Source of the DNA: Steromphala cineraria
Taxonomy: Eukaryota > Mollusca > Gastropoda > Trochida > Trochidae
NCBI GenBank assembly: GCA_916613615.1
Contig: OU744732.1
Location: forward strand, 59,719,227-59,783,226
Direction of reading: 5' to 3'
DNA length: 64,000 nucleotides
In this document: positions 1-11,700 of the stretch, piece after piece
Numbering within the stretch: the stretch's first letter is position 1
How the letters are laid out: every line of letters starts with the position of its first letter
Program-made: the position numbers and the translations under genes
The notes under the pieces: model-generated
Databases searched by the model: none
Told to the model about the DNA's origin: nothing
What the model saw: only the letters and a program-made list of their open reading frames with translations

Positions 1-234
1 ACATTTAATTTCCTCACATGATAACCAATGAATAGATGTGTGTTGAGATCGATAACCGTATGTTTACCAACCTTATTGACTGTTTGTCTGTCTGCAGAGT
101 TGGGCTCATCATTTACTCTCGTTCAAATGAATACTACATGTAGCTGCCAAGTTTCCCAACCCTGGAATCTGTCAGACTTAATACATATCATTCATGTGTA
201 CTTCTATAGACTACAGATCATTTAATAAACACAG

Positions 235-459
235 ATGGGGTGTGAAAGGCAGTCATATCATACGTTTCTTAGATGTATAAGTATAAATATAATTTCATCT
301 GTTCTAGCTGTGTCAGTAGTAGCCCGGGATATCACACTGAACGTGCTTCACTCACTGGCACATACATCACTGATGTTTCTTTCATTTTATCTTTCTGATT
401 TCCGTTATTTGCTCTGTGGAATTGCTCCATCAACGATCACACAACTGGTACAACCATGA
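235..459 (+). CDS. Small ORF (74 aa) repeated in the array, unit 1; unrecognised
   Basis: A 74-codon ORF starts with a true ATG and ends at a TGA. I recognise no domain, signal peptide or motif. What argues for coding is comparison between units: the reading frame stays open in units 1, 3, 4 and 5 and the length differences among those copies are multiples of three (3, 3 and 6 nt). Against it are frequent amino-acid changes, a break in unit 2, its small size, and a TATA/initiator pair lying inside it. It may be a first exon, a short peptide gene or chance. Confidence 0.22.
   Translation: MGCERQSYHTFLRCISINIISSVLAVSVVARDITLNVLHSLAHTSLMFLSFYLSDFRYLLCGIAPSTITQLVQP
282..320 (+). promoter_or_regulatory. 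Candidate TATA/initiator core promoter, unit 1
   Basis: TATAAATAT at 282-290 is followed by the initiator-like TGTCAGTAG with its A at 315. The distance is 33 nt here; a 3-nt insertion (GCT) lies between the boxes relative to units 3 and 4. In the other four units the distance is 30 nt, the usual metazoan TATA to +1 spacing. Transcription would run along the plus strand into block a. It overlaps an ORF, so both readings cannot be fully right. No transcript evidence is available. Confidence 0.4.
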
Positions 460-2148
460 CATACTGTCCACATTAAGCTTTTAATTACAGACGATTAGTT
501 GAATCTGTGTGTTTACGAACCTTCTCAACAGTACCAATTACAGAAAGGTTCAATGTATAGTTAAACATCAATGTTTACTGTCCTGATTGAGAAAGCTTGT
601 TTAAGATAGAAACTGGGCTTGAGGGAACGGGTCTTTGGTTGTATACATATTCTGAGAGAATATCTCTTGTTATGAATGCGATCAAACCCTAGGAGCTTTT
701 TCTAGAGGAAATAGGAAGTTGACTTTGTGAATTTAGTATCTATGATTGCTTTCATTCATTTATGTTTTTAACCGAAAGAAGTTTATATTCTCTCTATGTC
801 ATGACCTTTTAAACATAATTTTAAAACAATAGCAATTCTCCAAAAGTGATACTTCTTAAAATGTCATTGCAATAAAAAGTTTTCTTTTGGAATATGCAAT
901 AAACATAATAACAAAATGTGTACAAATCTTCCCTAAATTCATAGAAATATTGCACAGGCATTACTGTGTGATGCGAAGGAGGTCAAAAGAGTCCAGTTAA
1001 TCAGATGTAAAATACATAATCCCAAAGTATGGCCTTGTTTGTTTTGGACGTTCCATTCTCCTCAAAAAGGTGTTTTTAGGGAAATGATCCACTTGAAATG
1101 TAACCAAGATAGTTATTGAAATTCTCAAGGTTTGTTATGCCTAGGAACACGTGCAGCTCAAAAGATAAACAGTTTTTGTAGTTAATAACAAAACCAGGTC
1201 AAATTACATGAACCTGAAATGAAACACCTGCTTTCATTATCTACTCCTTACAATGTGCAAACAACGTTAACTAATAGTATAAGAGGTGCACTTGAACTTG
1301 TCCGCTTCACTTCCAATGTACAATTGTTAAATTCTTCTAAGACAGTTTGACAGATTTACATTGGTAGGTGATTTATTGACAATAATATTCAAATAGACAA
1401 CATTTTTGATGATTCACATCGTTAGTGATGAAGACTAGGCACAAGCTATACAAGCTACTATAAGACTATCTGAAGAGGAAATATCACCAATGTGACTTCT
1501 AATATTAAAAATATCAATACGAGTACAAAAACATTGTGTATAACAGATCAATACCATAGGGTTTTCAAAGAGTGATGTCATAAAGTTTTGGTACGTTTTG
1601 TAAAACATTTAAATTCTCAACAAAAGTGATATCTGGGTTGATAATATTTTTGACAATATTTATCTAATGAATTACAAACTTTAATAAACATTTATTTGTG
1701 TTTACTGTGATTACTATATCTTGTTATTACATCTGACCAGTGAAGCCAACTGCGAATAAGATATCCTTAAGACGTAATGTATCTCACGAACCAGTCACAG
1801 TGGTCAGACAGAAAGATAAGAAGCACGAGGGGGAAATAAAGACACAAGGTACAAAATATTCAATCATTTAAGAAGCTATTCAACCAAAATCAAGGATCAT
1901 TTGATTTTTCTCTTGAAATCCTTTCTATTCATACTTCATTTTCTCTAGTTATAATCAATATGAATTGCAAGAGTTTTTTTGAGCTTAACTTTCAAGAAAC
2001 TAATAACTTTACCATACGTAATTGCAATGGACAATTCTTTACTGTGGTAAACGATGGCAATGAAATTACGTCAAAACAGAAAATGGTTTGAGAATGTGAT
2101 AATTATGGTTATTGTAGCAATTACAAATATGCTGTTATGATGACCTTG

Positions 2149-2181
2149 GCAGTTGCAGTTTGCAGTTTGCAGTTTGCAGTT
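2149..2181 (+). repeat. CAGTTTG minisatellite
   Basis: Unit 1 has about four tandem 7-mers TGCAGTT; units 2 and 3 (near 19551 and 34794) have one fewer, and unit 4 (near 53211) fewer still. It is a small length polymorphism between units. Confidence 0.75.
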
Positions 2182-2871
2182 AGAGTTTCAAATATTGTGA
2201 TAATGAACATTCTCAAATTACAGTCACATAGCCTAACAAGGTTGTTTAGCAGTTGCCATTGTGCATGTTAATTTCATTCCCGATCCTCAAGCAATAGGTG
2301 AGCTGTTAATTATCAGTCGTCACCTGGACAATAATGACAAAATATTATACTTATAAACATTGTGTACATTGTATTTGTTTCAGTTTAAGCTTACAATCAG
2401 TGGTCTTCTATAAACTCAGTGATCAATTTAGCTGCAAGTCATAATTCTAACTAAGCTATGACAGATAAAACTTTAAACTTTAGGAATCACCAAGTTAGTT
2501 GTTGGAGTCACATTATGCCAAAATGCAATTTCTATAAGACTGTTAGGCGTTTTTGATATTGATGAGCTTTATAACAAACTATAAGTACTGACTGAGATAT
2601 GTATACCACATAAAGCATTCGGGTTCGTGTCAAAGTGGAACATTGGTAAAGCAAATCATTGAATGTTTCCTGAGCAAATATTCTGTACCCATGTTTAAGA
2701 GGCTCCCATCACTTAGAAATATGCATTCACTAAACAAATAGAGATGTTCTACGTTCCTTATTCCTTTTTAACGAACCACTCAGTGGTTTCCATTATATAT
2801 TGTTATATGTGGCATAATCCATATATTTATTTTTTCTCACTCATTCTTCTTCAAATGGCAAGAAAACAATA

Positions 2872-2943
2872 AATACTTGTGTTCGATGAAAATCTTAAAA
2901 CAGTCATAGATGTTCGTGGAAGCGAAATTCATACGCCTAATTA
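2872..2943 (+). pseudogene. Conserved exon-like island, unit 1
   Basis: Follows a pyrimidine-rich tract ending in GGCAAG. In frame it reads ILVFDENLKTVIDVRGSE then IHTPN and a TAA, but a TAA also interrupts it just upstream. See the unit 2 copy for the open version and unit 4 for the conservation argument. Confidence 0.3.
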
Positions 2944-3207
2944 AATAGTTTTAATCATATAATCTCTAAAACAGTATCTTCTTATGACTGTCATTCAGAT
3001 TGCATTAGATAAGTATGCAATATCACTGATTGACGTGCGTCATTGTCCCGTTTTTAATCATTCTGGCCACTTCAAATCTTCCTATTGCCACTATACATCG
3101 AAGATATGCTACAGAATGGTACTTCCTTGCAACATATGATACTGCAATAGATACAAATAGACTATTTCATTGATTTTGCCGAATATATTTTTTATCTCAT
3201 CAAGTGG

Positions 3208-3238
3208 AGTGAGAAAGTGATAATGACACTTTCTCACT
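3208..3238. other. Perfect 12-bp stem hairpin, unit 1
   Basis: AGTGAGAAAGTG, a 7-nt loop and the exact complement. GTGG before and TCAC after allow a few more pairs. Identical copies occur at 20586-20616 and 35846-35876; it is absent from the diverged unit 4. The stem is short for a microRNA precursor. Confidence 0.6.
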
Positions 3239-4075
3239 TCACAGGAATAGGCTCTATATATTCTTCTTGTGAAAGTGACTGAGTGTATTTGTTTTAGAGT
3301 CAGAAACAGTAGGGACAAACTGCATCTCAGTGTTGGTTTGACTGAGATCTTATTTCTTTTCATAAACACAAAGTAGCATTAGTAGGATATATTGGACAGT
3401 CTTCACATTATATGGTTCTATCGTAAGTTACTGCAATTCCGTACACTTTCAGTACACTCACAAGACTGATGAGGTTATTCTAGCATGAAATTAAGTTCCT
3501 TAATTAACAAAATGGAAAACGAGAAAGACATTTGACTGATATGGTCAGGACAAGATGGAATGTTGGCCGTTCTGTCAGCGTTCTGCTTTGTTTGGTAGCA
3601 AAGATATAAGAAAATCTAAAAGTGATTGTCCTCTCTTTTGCGCTGATACCAATCTGAAAAAGAATGGAACCTGATCAAATTTGATATAATCAGCACATTA
3701 ACACACAGCTGCATAACAAAAGTCATAAATTATATGTGAATCTGTGCAACTGAAATACATTGTATATAATAATATGACACTTGATACGACAGGAACACAT
3801 AAGGAAGAGAACGATGGAACACTTTATTTAAAAATGTAAAAGATCAAATATCTTATTTGTCTTGTGAAATGTCTAAACCCGTTAAAACACGTCATACTGA
3901 CCAATGTTGATCATTTTAACTGAAAATGAACAACATTTTTCTTCAATTGAAGAAATGTTACAGAAGGATTTTTGATTCAATGTTTGTCTTGGAAAATGCT
4001 TCACATATCTGTCTTTAAATATGCAATGTAAATTTGATCCCTTTATAACTTGATGACTTAGATCTATATCTCCTA

Positions 4076-6370
4076 TCCTGGATCACATACTCTGTGTCTG
4101 AAACCAAGGCGACCTTAAAAATCAAATACCATACCTAAATGTCCTAATGCCCTCGGTGCCTTGATTTTTCTCCTTGTCAGCTTATACGCAGGTAGCTCGA
4201 GGGGAGATTTGAAATTCTAAGTGGTTAAAGTGAGAAATGGTAATTTCAACATTGGCGGGATAGACTTAGAATTCAAAATCACGAAATGCATAAAGTTCAG
4301 TTGCTAGCCCTAACCTTAACCATATGATTTTCTTTTAAAGCACCTTTAAGTAACATTTGCTCTGCAACCCTTTGTTTAAACAAGATATGTCTAGAAGGAC
4401 ACCTAATAGTTTATAATCATAAACATCATATTGAAACTATTTTGAATGCATCCAACTTTAGGACTTGATTAATTTTACGGTCAACCTTTATAATTCAATA
4501 TGGGATTCTTATTTTGTGAGTATTCAGTCAGATATCTCGGTATAAGGAAACCATATGAAGCCTTATCAGATTCCCTTAATGATGATAAAGTTCAGTCCAT
4601 TACCTTACCATTTGGAACACTGTAAATACATTCAGCATAAAATGATACCTATACTTATTGGTTCGTTAAAAACAAAGAGAATTCTACACGAGGTACATGA
4701 TACAAGTTATACCAAACAAGTATTCTTATGGGGATATTCGGATGATTGAAGTAGACAAAATTGACAATTTGTGTGATAGTGTGTGTGTGCTCTGAATGTC
4801 ATGTCAAAAATGAAATAATGCACAAGAAAAGCATTACAAAAGTCAACACCTGAACTTCTTTTTTTTATTTCATAAACTGCACACACTATTCATTGACTTG
4901 TTATCAAAAGATAAATGTGTGAATATGTTTTATTGTGTCCAGCTCCTTATTCTGCATTCGTTTTATCCATCACATTCTCTGAGAGAAAATACAATGCATT
5001 CCTTTAAAATCTGATGTGAATTATATCCGAAAACGTACACTGAAGTGACTTCATAATAAAAAAAGATTATAGCCATACAAGCAAATTTATATTGTCAAAT
5101 CAAGAATTCAAACAAGGAAACTATGTACAGAAGGTTTTATAGTTACCGTAAAGGATTTTCAACATAAGCTCCCCATTACCAGGAAAAGTGTTTATTTGAT
5201 TTAGATAGATATTGATTTGTAAAAAGATTTGCAGCTGCCTTTGATAACATTTGTAAGACAACTGCTATTATATCCCCTGCAAACGTTTGCAGGAGACATA
5301 ATGTTTTCGGTCCCGTCCGTCGTTCCGTGGATGCTTTCGTTTCCAGGTTATATATATAAAAAAATCATAAATATTTTTTATAGAGAAATTGGTTTGTGGT
5401 TACATCTTGTAATGGAGTAGTACCTTCTCCTATTTTTGTGCATATTTGGAGTAAGGTGTGTTTCCACGCCATAGCTCAAACACTATTCAGTGAATTTTGT
5501 TTTATCAAACTTGGTATGTAGTTTCAAGTGGGGCCTTTTGCTTCTTTGGTAATTCTGAATTTTTGGTGTCCTGGTTTCCAATATCCACTTAGTACATATG
5601 GGGTAGTGTCATTTTCTGATTAAAAGTTTAGGCAGGTGACATCACAGTGCATCACATGCACATACTGTATTTTCGAATCAGTGTGTTGTAGAAACTCGAC
5701 ATGAACTATATGGATATAACACTTAAATTAGTTTGATCAAGTATTTCTACTTCAGCATACCAAAGCTATATCGCAAATATGACATGAAATGAAGATATGC
5801 CATAAAAGAAGAGCAAAAGAATATCAATTGATAGTTATACGTCCGTGTCAAAAACAGTTCTTAAACCCACAAAATACCATAACCGTGGAACAGATTTTTA
5901 TATACTATAAAGGAAATTCTATGTCACAATAAGTCACCAAATGCACCAAATGAGTTCACATAAGCAAGTTTTTATCCAAGAATATCGCAGAGGAAGTCAT
6001 TCTTATTTATGCGTTAAAAGAATTCTAAAAATTTATTTCATTGGTAAACATATAAACAATGTTGAAGGGACAGAGATTCAAATCGTCAAATTTGGAATTA
6101 AAAGGAACTTTTTACGGTTTCCAAATACGATTAAGGATTTCCCACACCGAGAAGGAGGTTATTTGATTTAAATTTGGCCTTCAGCTGAAACTGAAAAACC
6201 AGCAAGAACTTTAAATTGATCTGTGACAAGAAATTTGAAGGACAGTTGCCTTTGGTTACATTTTGTGACAAGTGTGTTTCACCAGAGTGTTACAACGACC
6301 TGTGTTTGTTTCATTCTTGTTATGAAAAGTCTGTGTGTAGAATATTCTATTCAACTATACAAAAATATAT
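4076..6370 (+). repeat. Block d of the unit (absent from unit 2)
   Basis: Shared with unit 3 (36710-38975); unit 4 keeps only the first 200 bp (about 55680-55860), which is near 89% identical and thus better kept than its surroundings. That part includes CTTATACGCAGGTAGCT. The remainder has the palindromic motif at 5276-5293 and short ORFs without conserved starts. No gene is supported. Confidence 0.7.
5271..5335. repeat. Palindromic CCTGCAAACG module (bivalve-like dispersed repeat)
   Basis: An 18-bp perfect palindrome CCTGCAAACGTTTGCAGG at 5276-5293 is followed by TCCCGTCCGTCGTTCCGTGG. The copy in unit 3 has the palindrome at 37911-37928. Similar Cs-CTGCAAACG plus GTCCGTCC modules are, to my recollection, widespread in bivalve introns and intergenic DNA. 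The 63-codon ORFs that cross it (5229-5420, 37864-38055) are translations of this repeat. Confidence 0.5.
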
Positions 6371-7740
6371 AAAATATTATTCATTTAGTTACAATTACAT
6401 GTATATCTGTAACATAACCTCAGTACAGAATAATATTATGCAATCAAAATCAATATTACTTAAAACCGCATACTTCATTATCTGGGGATATATGTTTACA
6501 TATTTAGGATGTAGAGAGAATGAAACCATTCAGCTTTGGTGTTCGATGGGGAAATGCACAAAGCCTTTATTTAAAGTCAGTGTTTGTTAATTCCCTTTTT
6601 TCTAAATACTCTAAGTAGTATGCCCCATACAAGTTTGATTTCTAGAGCTTGTCACTTATTTACTCCAAAAATGTAAATCAATCTTGTAGTCGATGTAACC
6701 TTTGTTTACTAAACCAGCTCTGGTCGTATAAACAAGCACGTTCATGTTGATATGTCAATAATTGTAAAGTCAACAAACTTAACCACTCTCAGCACTCTTG
6801 CTTTCTAATTTTTTTAAGTGATGTTTCAGAAAGCTCACAGAGATAACACAGGGAGAATTCGGGTGTTGAGGTCGGTGTTCGTCCAAGTGGTAGGCTACAA
6901 AAAAACATCAGAGTTATGACCAAAAAAATTAAAAAATCCATATCAATAATAAACATTCTTTAAATCACCTTTAATTTTGTCTTTAAATACAAATGAATTA
7001 CATTAACATAATTGATAGTTTAACCATAGAAAACATCACCCTTGCATCTAATCAAAACAGAAATTCAAATTTATTCTTTATAGAAGTAACCACATGATAT
7101 GGGGCGATAAATCCTGACATGATCATAAAACACACAAAAAGATTGAAAAAGAAAAAATTTGAATTACTGAAAATAATAATTTGAGATAAACAGAAATGAC
7201 TATATTATATGGTTTTTAATTTTGAATCAGTTATAATGAAGTTGTCACACTGTCACACTTAAAAGTAACTTTTGTTTGGTTCCTTACTCGTGTGGTCCCT
7301 TAAAACGCCTTTCTGAAATGGGAAATACTTGTATATATTATTGAGAATCATTCTGATGCAGTTTCCTTAAGGTCCTATTTCTTTATGAAATGAATGTGAA
7401 ACTAACTTTTAAATGAAATTGTCACAAGGATGCATCTTTTTTCGAATACTCCATGTTTATTGGAATCACCTTTATTTCGATAAAGTTTGAATTTAAATAA
7501 TTGATATGTGCCAGGTTTTCTAGATTAGATTAGAGTTTAAAGAATATTTCAGTGAAAAATAGTAATATATGTGTGACATTTTAAAGAATTAATTCACATT
7601 TTAGAGCCATGAACAGATTATAAGCAAATACTCGAAATACTTGTTTATTTCCTTTAGGTGCATGTAAGACATCGGCACATGGTTCATATCATTGATTCAT
7701 AAATTTGCAATAATTAGTTGCATAGAGAACATGATAATAC

Positions 7741-7841
7741 CTTTCATCAAATCTTTGTTCGAACGTGGCAGCAAGAGGTTGTATTTAGGAATTGAAGGGT
7801 TAACAAAGTACTTATGAGGTAGACACTGGTTTCTAAGATTT
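7741..7841 (-). CDS. Candidate 101-bp minus-strand exon, unit 1
   Basis: On the minus strand a pyrimidine-rich stretch ends in CCGTTACAG, then an open segment of 101 bp runs to AAAG with GTATTATC as donor. It reads NLRNQCLP then YFVNPSIPKYNLLLPRSNKD. The same 101-bp segment with both splice-like signals is open in units 2 and 3. Copies are too similar for the open frame to weigh much. The family is not recognised. Confidence 0.2.
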
Positions 7842-8025
7842 CTGTAACGGTTACAAAAAAAACAAAAAACTTTAATTTACAATTTAACCACTCGTACATA
7901 ATGTGCATATCCTGATTCCTAGGAACATTAAGATCAGCAAATAATCCTGCATTTGTCATCATCGTTTATTTCCAGCATTTCAGACTATTCTAATCTCATA
8001 CATGTAATTGCCTGGATGAACACTG

Positions 8026-8078
8026 ACATCTGATGTAGCTTTCATTGTTTGCACTGTCTGGAATTAAATTGACCATGC
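8026..8078 (+). repeat. Z2 copy of an internal paralogous repeat
   Basis: This is the block e partner of Z1. Both are followed at a similar distance by TATCTCAC. A further shorter match, GACCATGCAATGTAT, occurs at the start of block c in units 2 and 3 (near 19156 and 34426). Confidence 0.58.
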
Positions 8079-9230
8079 AATGTATCAGGCTTTGGGTATC
8101 TCACCATGATAATTAGGAAGTTAACTGTGAATAAACTGTCAGGACATCTGGTGTTATAATCACCATCACAGTAGATATTTCTATATAAAATAATAATCAT
8201 TGGTTGACTTTATAGCAAACTCAGTAACTATATGATTTTGGAGTTCAAAGGAATTCAAAAGGAGAAGATATTGCAGCAGAAATCATAATCTATCACAGAG
8301 CCATTGGTGGCTTATATAGAATCACAAAAGTGTGGTCACTAGCTTGTGTACGTGTGTGCAGATATCATGTCATTTGTGTCTTTTTTGGACGTATTTTATA
8401 TAACTTGAGTAGAAAATGATTTCGCATCACCCATTTAGGACCGCCTGGTCTCCAAAGCAAACCTTTGAATAGTGGAATTATTTAAATTCAGTAAAAAATG
8501 ATCCTTTGACTTATGTTTAATACTGATCACTTGTGACGGATTTGGAGAAAAACAATAATCAGTATTTTCAAAATATGACCTCTTAAACTTCAATGATCAA
8601 AATTGAAATTGAATGAAATGTTTGTTGCTTCCTTTGGCATTTTAATAAGAAGGCAGGTGAAACTTATCATACGTAAGTAGAACATCTTTTTTGCCATTAG
8701 TAAAGGGGTCAACAGAGATTGGTGAATCTGTGCATTCGACTTTAATGTCAATTATTCCACCGCAAACAAATTAACTTGGTTCAATTTGACCACGCCACGA
8801 TTAAAAGCATGTGTATATACACAAAATCTGTCATGTATGAAAACATTTAATAAAGATTGTAACATGACTTCGGTAAATACTCGTTTCTGATTGGTTGATT
8901 TGATGGATTTCCCAGTGTTAAATGGCAATGAACACCCGCAAATTGGCTGTGGCGAATCACCGCGAAAGGAAACATTAATTGGTCCCCCTCAACATTAAAA
9001 TGTTCTGATTCTCCCAATATTCGTGCCCGATTCACATTTTACTGTTGTTGTTGTCATTTTCTAACTTGCGCAATCCCGTAGATGCCAAAAATCCTTTTCT
9101 ATTTGCTTTAGTTTTATGTAACTAAACTTTCTTAATTGGCTATGTTTCCCTCCTTTGCCGCCTTGTGCCATGCGGCCTGTTTCTTTTGAATGCCTTTCCC
9201 ATGGCACGACGTCACAAAGGCCAATGGTTA

Positions 9231-9238
9231 TGACGTCA
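9231..9238. promoter_or_regulatory. CRE-type palindrome TGACGTCA, unit 1 block f
   Basis: Full CREB/ATF consensus palindrome, 20 bp after a second ACGTCA. Equivalent sites: 24346-24353 and 24354-24361 (duplicated, unit 2) and 41859-41866 (unit 3). Binding is inferred from the motif only. Confidence 0.35.
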
Positions 9239-9573
9239 TAATGATCGCGTCACCGTCACAATGGTCTGGGCGAGTTTAAGATATGTGTTCAGTTGGGTTA
9301 GTTCCTGTTGGTTTATGAATTTTGTAACTGTTTTCTCTCTCATTAATTTCACAGTGAAAACTATAAGATCTCATCGTTATGAGTGCAACTGGTTTGCAAT
9401 ATAAGAACACTATTTTAATGTCTATAGCACTGGGAATACCTTCTTCTTTATATAGCTGCGAACACCTTTAACAATAATGGATCAATCGTTAGATCCTTTC
9501 AACTCAGAGTTCCCTATGCAAAAATCGAGTTCGCTCTTAAAAGGCCTATAACTAACGGTCATGTTGCAATATC

Positions 9574-9695
9574 GATAAATAGTTGCGTTTGTAAAACCCG
9601 CAAATTTAAGCGTTTAAAACCTCCGGCTAACGCCGTCGGTTTTAAACTAAATTTGCGGATGAATCCCGGAAATTTTACAAACGCAACTATTTATC
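9574..9695. mobile_element. 122-bp fold-back element, unit 1
   Basis: The ends are perfect 23-bp inverted repeats beginning GATAAATAGTTGCGTTTG. Inside, a second stem (CCGCAAATTTAAGCGTTT against its complement, with a 3-nt gap) surrounds a loop at 9622-9637. It occupies the same position in units 2 (24689-25244) and 3 (42202-42339). It looks like a shortened non-autonomous palindromic element. No target duplication is evident. Confidence 0.72.
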
Positions 9696-9765
9696 TTCTA
9701 ATTCAAATGAAGACAAATGTTTTCTTTACGGTTTCCATGTTATGCTGACCTTACAAACTAATGTA

Positions 9766-10410
9766 TGTATGTTAAGGGTTAAAAGTAACATGTATTTCTA
9801 TGTTTCTTTGTGTATCGTCAATTATCCATTACCCTCAAGGCAAAACTCTATATAAACATTTTCACTGAGGTTTTACAATATAAACACCATAGTGTGTAAC
9901 TATGTCTATTTAGTGGAACAGCAATGTCAATCATCTGCCAAGCGAGTTCAATCCCATGTCAACAGGCAATTTCCTCACATCAACATCTTTGGATGGATGC
10001 CTGTCAGAGACTTCAATCATATGTTGACTAAAACTTCAAGCCACCCTCTCACTATATGTTCTCGTGGAATCAATTTTCCTAGTGAAAGTACTCATGCAAG
10101 GTCATTGATACAAAATCATCACACATATTGCATATTTGATATTCAATTACTGTTATGAATTTATTGTTTTGTTTACTTCTTAGTGAAATGAGGGACAGGA
10201 AAAATGAAACAGATTCCATTGCCAAACTTGATGGTGAAATAGTTACAAAGAGTAACAGAGCGTCACTGCCAAGAATTATAACAGATTATGACATAATATT
10301 GCTTGAAACATGAAAAATAGTTGTTTTTGCAAAAAAATAGAAAATTGATGAGGAACATATTGATTTGCTTTTCAGAAAGCAGAGTCCTGACTATATGCAT
10401 GTTCATAGCA
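9766..10410 (+). repeat. Block g of the unit, containing sequence F
   Basis: Copies at 25245-25967, 42340-43070 and, diverged, about 56290-57100. Contains the F sequence. An 88-codon ORF (9892-10158) is interrupted in units 2 and 3. Nothing else is supported. Confidence 0.7.
9922..10028 (-). repeat. F sequence, a paralogue of the A sequence
   Basis: These 107 bp align without gaps to the A sequence (15232-15338 in unit 2), sharing TTTCCTCACAT, ATGTCA and ATCTGCCAA-type motifs. Read on the minus strand, both give a peptide with RH, ID, VRKL and M at the same places (F: HPSIDVDVRKLHVDMG; A: HLFIDYHVRKLNVSM). Other F copies: 25471-25577, 42566-42672, 56478-56584. F is closed by TGA on both sides, so if coding it is an exon relic. 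Confidence 0.6.
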
Positions 10411-11060
10411 TAAGCTGGCTGTCATAAGCATAATTAGAGATTAATACTTGTAAGTGTTTATTACACACAACAATACCTGAGTACATCATTATCAGTAGTT
10501 AGATACCATTGCTACGTCTCTTCTAATAAATCAATTGAATGGTCGATAATAGTCAAGTCTTACCCACTAAAACTACTGATAATTTCAGTGAGATTGCCGT
10601 TTCACTTTCAGGTTTACACTACAACGGATAGACAGATTCACCATAGACATCCTTTCCAAATGATAAAGATAAGCAATGGACATACGAAAATTATTCTTTT
10701 TGAACTAAAATCATTTTATGTAAATATCATAAGTAATCATTGCACTAGCACCACCCTTTCTGAATTGTTTTTGTTTTTTACACCTTTTGGAAATAATAGA
10801 AAAGTTGAGAATGTTGAGAGCAAGGACATGGAAAAAGTCATTGTAATTTGTTAACCTATAAATTCTGATAAAATAAAAATGATCAATGGTAGGAATAAAT
10901 TTGAACGTTTTCGTTAACAGCGTATTAAAAGGTATTTGCTTTATTTATGAACGCTTCATTTGAAAAATTTACTTTCTGAGTCAAGGTTTCACACAGATCC
11001 TGAGAGCTCAATTTAATAAATTCATAAAATCCTACTGTTTAACTGTTTGTCTTACTTTAT
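10411..11060 (+). repeat. Block h of the unit (absent from unit 2)
   Basis: Copies at 43070-43724, about 57100-57820 (diverged) and 62570-62877 (second half only). Two short ORFs (10588-10854, 43135-43362) are not in the same frame. No gene is supported. Confidence 0.7.
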
Positions 11061-11700
11061 CAAAATGAGAGCCTGTAATGATTGTTTTGGACCCCCTCTT
11101 TTGAAGGATTGTTTCATTTTCTATTTCTGATACCGGTGTTACATTTATCCGGGATTATTTGTTTTTCGAACTGTAACTTTTTAAAATTTGATTTGGTTTA
11201 TGAAGAGACTAATTATTCCTTTTTCATCATATGTATACCTAGTCCCTGTATTTCACTAAAATCAATCTGATTTCCCTTTTAAATTCAAAACAGAACCGAT
11301 TCAGAGAGATAAACAGTAAATGCTAACCCCCAAAAAACACTGGAATTATTCTAAACACATATTTAAGGCAAACGTTTTACAGATAATCAAACACACCTAC
11401 CAAATGGTGTGAATGTCAAATACAGAGTGGTCAATAAACAAACATCTCAGTTCTAACGTAGAGTATAGAGCTAATGGTATTTACACTTGACAGTTTGATA
11501 TGGATGTTGTCCATTATGAATAGTAGATGAACAACACTAGCAGAAGCCAACAAAGCAGTAACAATGCTAATTGGTGTTGATTTACAGAAAGGTTTGAAGC
11601 GTTAGAGCATGGGTTCCAAACGCTAAGTGGAATGATTGAAGGTAAATAGCATAACTGTGCTGCTTTCGTTTATGCAAGTAATTTCTGGGTCTATTAGTTG
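11061..11700 (+). repeat. Block i of the unit, in all five units
   Basis: Copies at about 25967-26590, 43724-44340, 57820-58440 and 62877-63490. It is the only block besides a and k found in all five copies. Its last 125 bp form the conserved island. The first part is AT-rich without features. Confidence 0.75.
11516..11641 (+). other. Strongly conserved island with candidate small exon, unit 1
   Basis: GAACAACACTAGCAGAAGCC and, after a gap, AGCATGGGTTCCAAAC are nearly unchanged in all five units, including unit 4 whose surroundings are diverged. GATTTACAG at 11582-11590 looks like an acceptor; the next 54 bp read RFEALEHGFQTLSGMIE and end at GAAG with GTAAAT as donor. Unit 3 has lost the acceptor (ACAT). 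Units 2, 4 and 5 are 7 bp longer before the donor, which changes the phase, so the exon model is not consistent across copies. Confidence 0.35.

Larger units (their letters stand above)
1..1767 (+). repeat. Block a of the unit (reference copy)
   Basis: This block holds the A sequence (a diverged paralogue lies in block g), an AATAAA at about 222, a 74-codon ORF and a TATA/initiator pair. The remaining 1.3 kb is AT-rich with no supported feature. Copies lie at 15272-16612, 29438-31185, 48215-50005 and 61417-62565. Unit 2 has a replaced stretch (about 15400-15540) and a roughly 430-bp deletion; unit 5 stops early at its large deletion. Confidence 0.8.
1768..4075 (+). repeat. Block c of the unit (reference copy)
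   Basis: This block contains a CAGTTTG minisatellite (2149-2181), the conserved exon-like island (2872-2943) and a perfect hairpin (3208-3238). The minus strand of 3109-3369 is open for 86 codons and also in units 2 and 3, but unit 4 does not keep it. Copies lie at 19171-21460, 34444-36710 and, diverged, about 52870-55640. Other parts show nothing I can support. Confidence 0.75.
6371..8769 (+). repeat. Block e of the unit
   Basis: Copies lie at 21461-23869 and 38975-41390; unit 4 keeps only about 100 bp around 55985-56085. It contains the candidate minus-strand exon and Z2. Unit 2 lacks about 97 bp near 21820. Segments 6600-7700 and 8170-8769 are AT-rich with nothing to report. Confidence 0.75.
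8770..9765 (+). repeat. Block f, absent from unit 4; possible old insertion
   Basis: Present in units 1-3 (23870-25244, 41390-42340) and missing from unit 4 at about 56235. It is somewhat richer in GC and CpG (GCCACAGCCAATTTGCG, ACGACGTCAC, CCGTCACAATGG). It ends in a fold-back element. A 62-codon minus-strand ORF (8847-9035, 41475-41663) is shifted in unit 2. The block may be a decayed mobile element that entered the ancestor of units 1-3, or a deletion from unit 4; I cannot tell which. Confidence 0.55.

Noticed and set aside
3109..3369. 86-codon minus-strand ORF kept in units 1-3
   Set aside because: These copies are nearly identical, so the open frame is not informative, and the diverged unit 4 does not keep it.
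4100..4290. Better-kept stretch in block d with a basic minus-strand reading
   Set aside because: Substitutions between units 1 and 4 change amino acids as often as not, and no splice or start signal fits.
5229..5420. 63-codon ORF shared with 37864-38055
   Set aside because: It is a reading of the palindromic CCTGCAAACG dispersed repeat.
8847..9035. 62-codon minus-strand ORF in block f
   Set aside because: Shifted in unit 2 and absent from unit 4; no recognisable protein.
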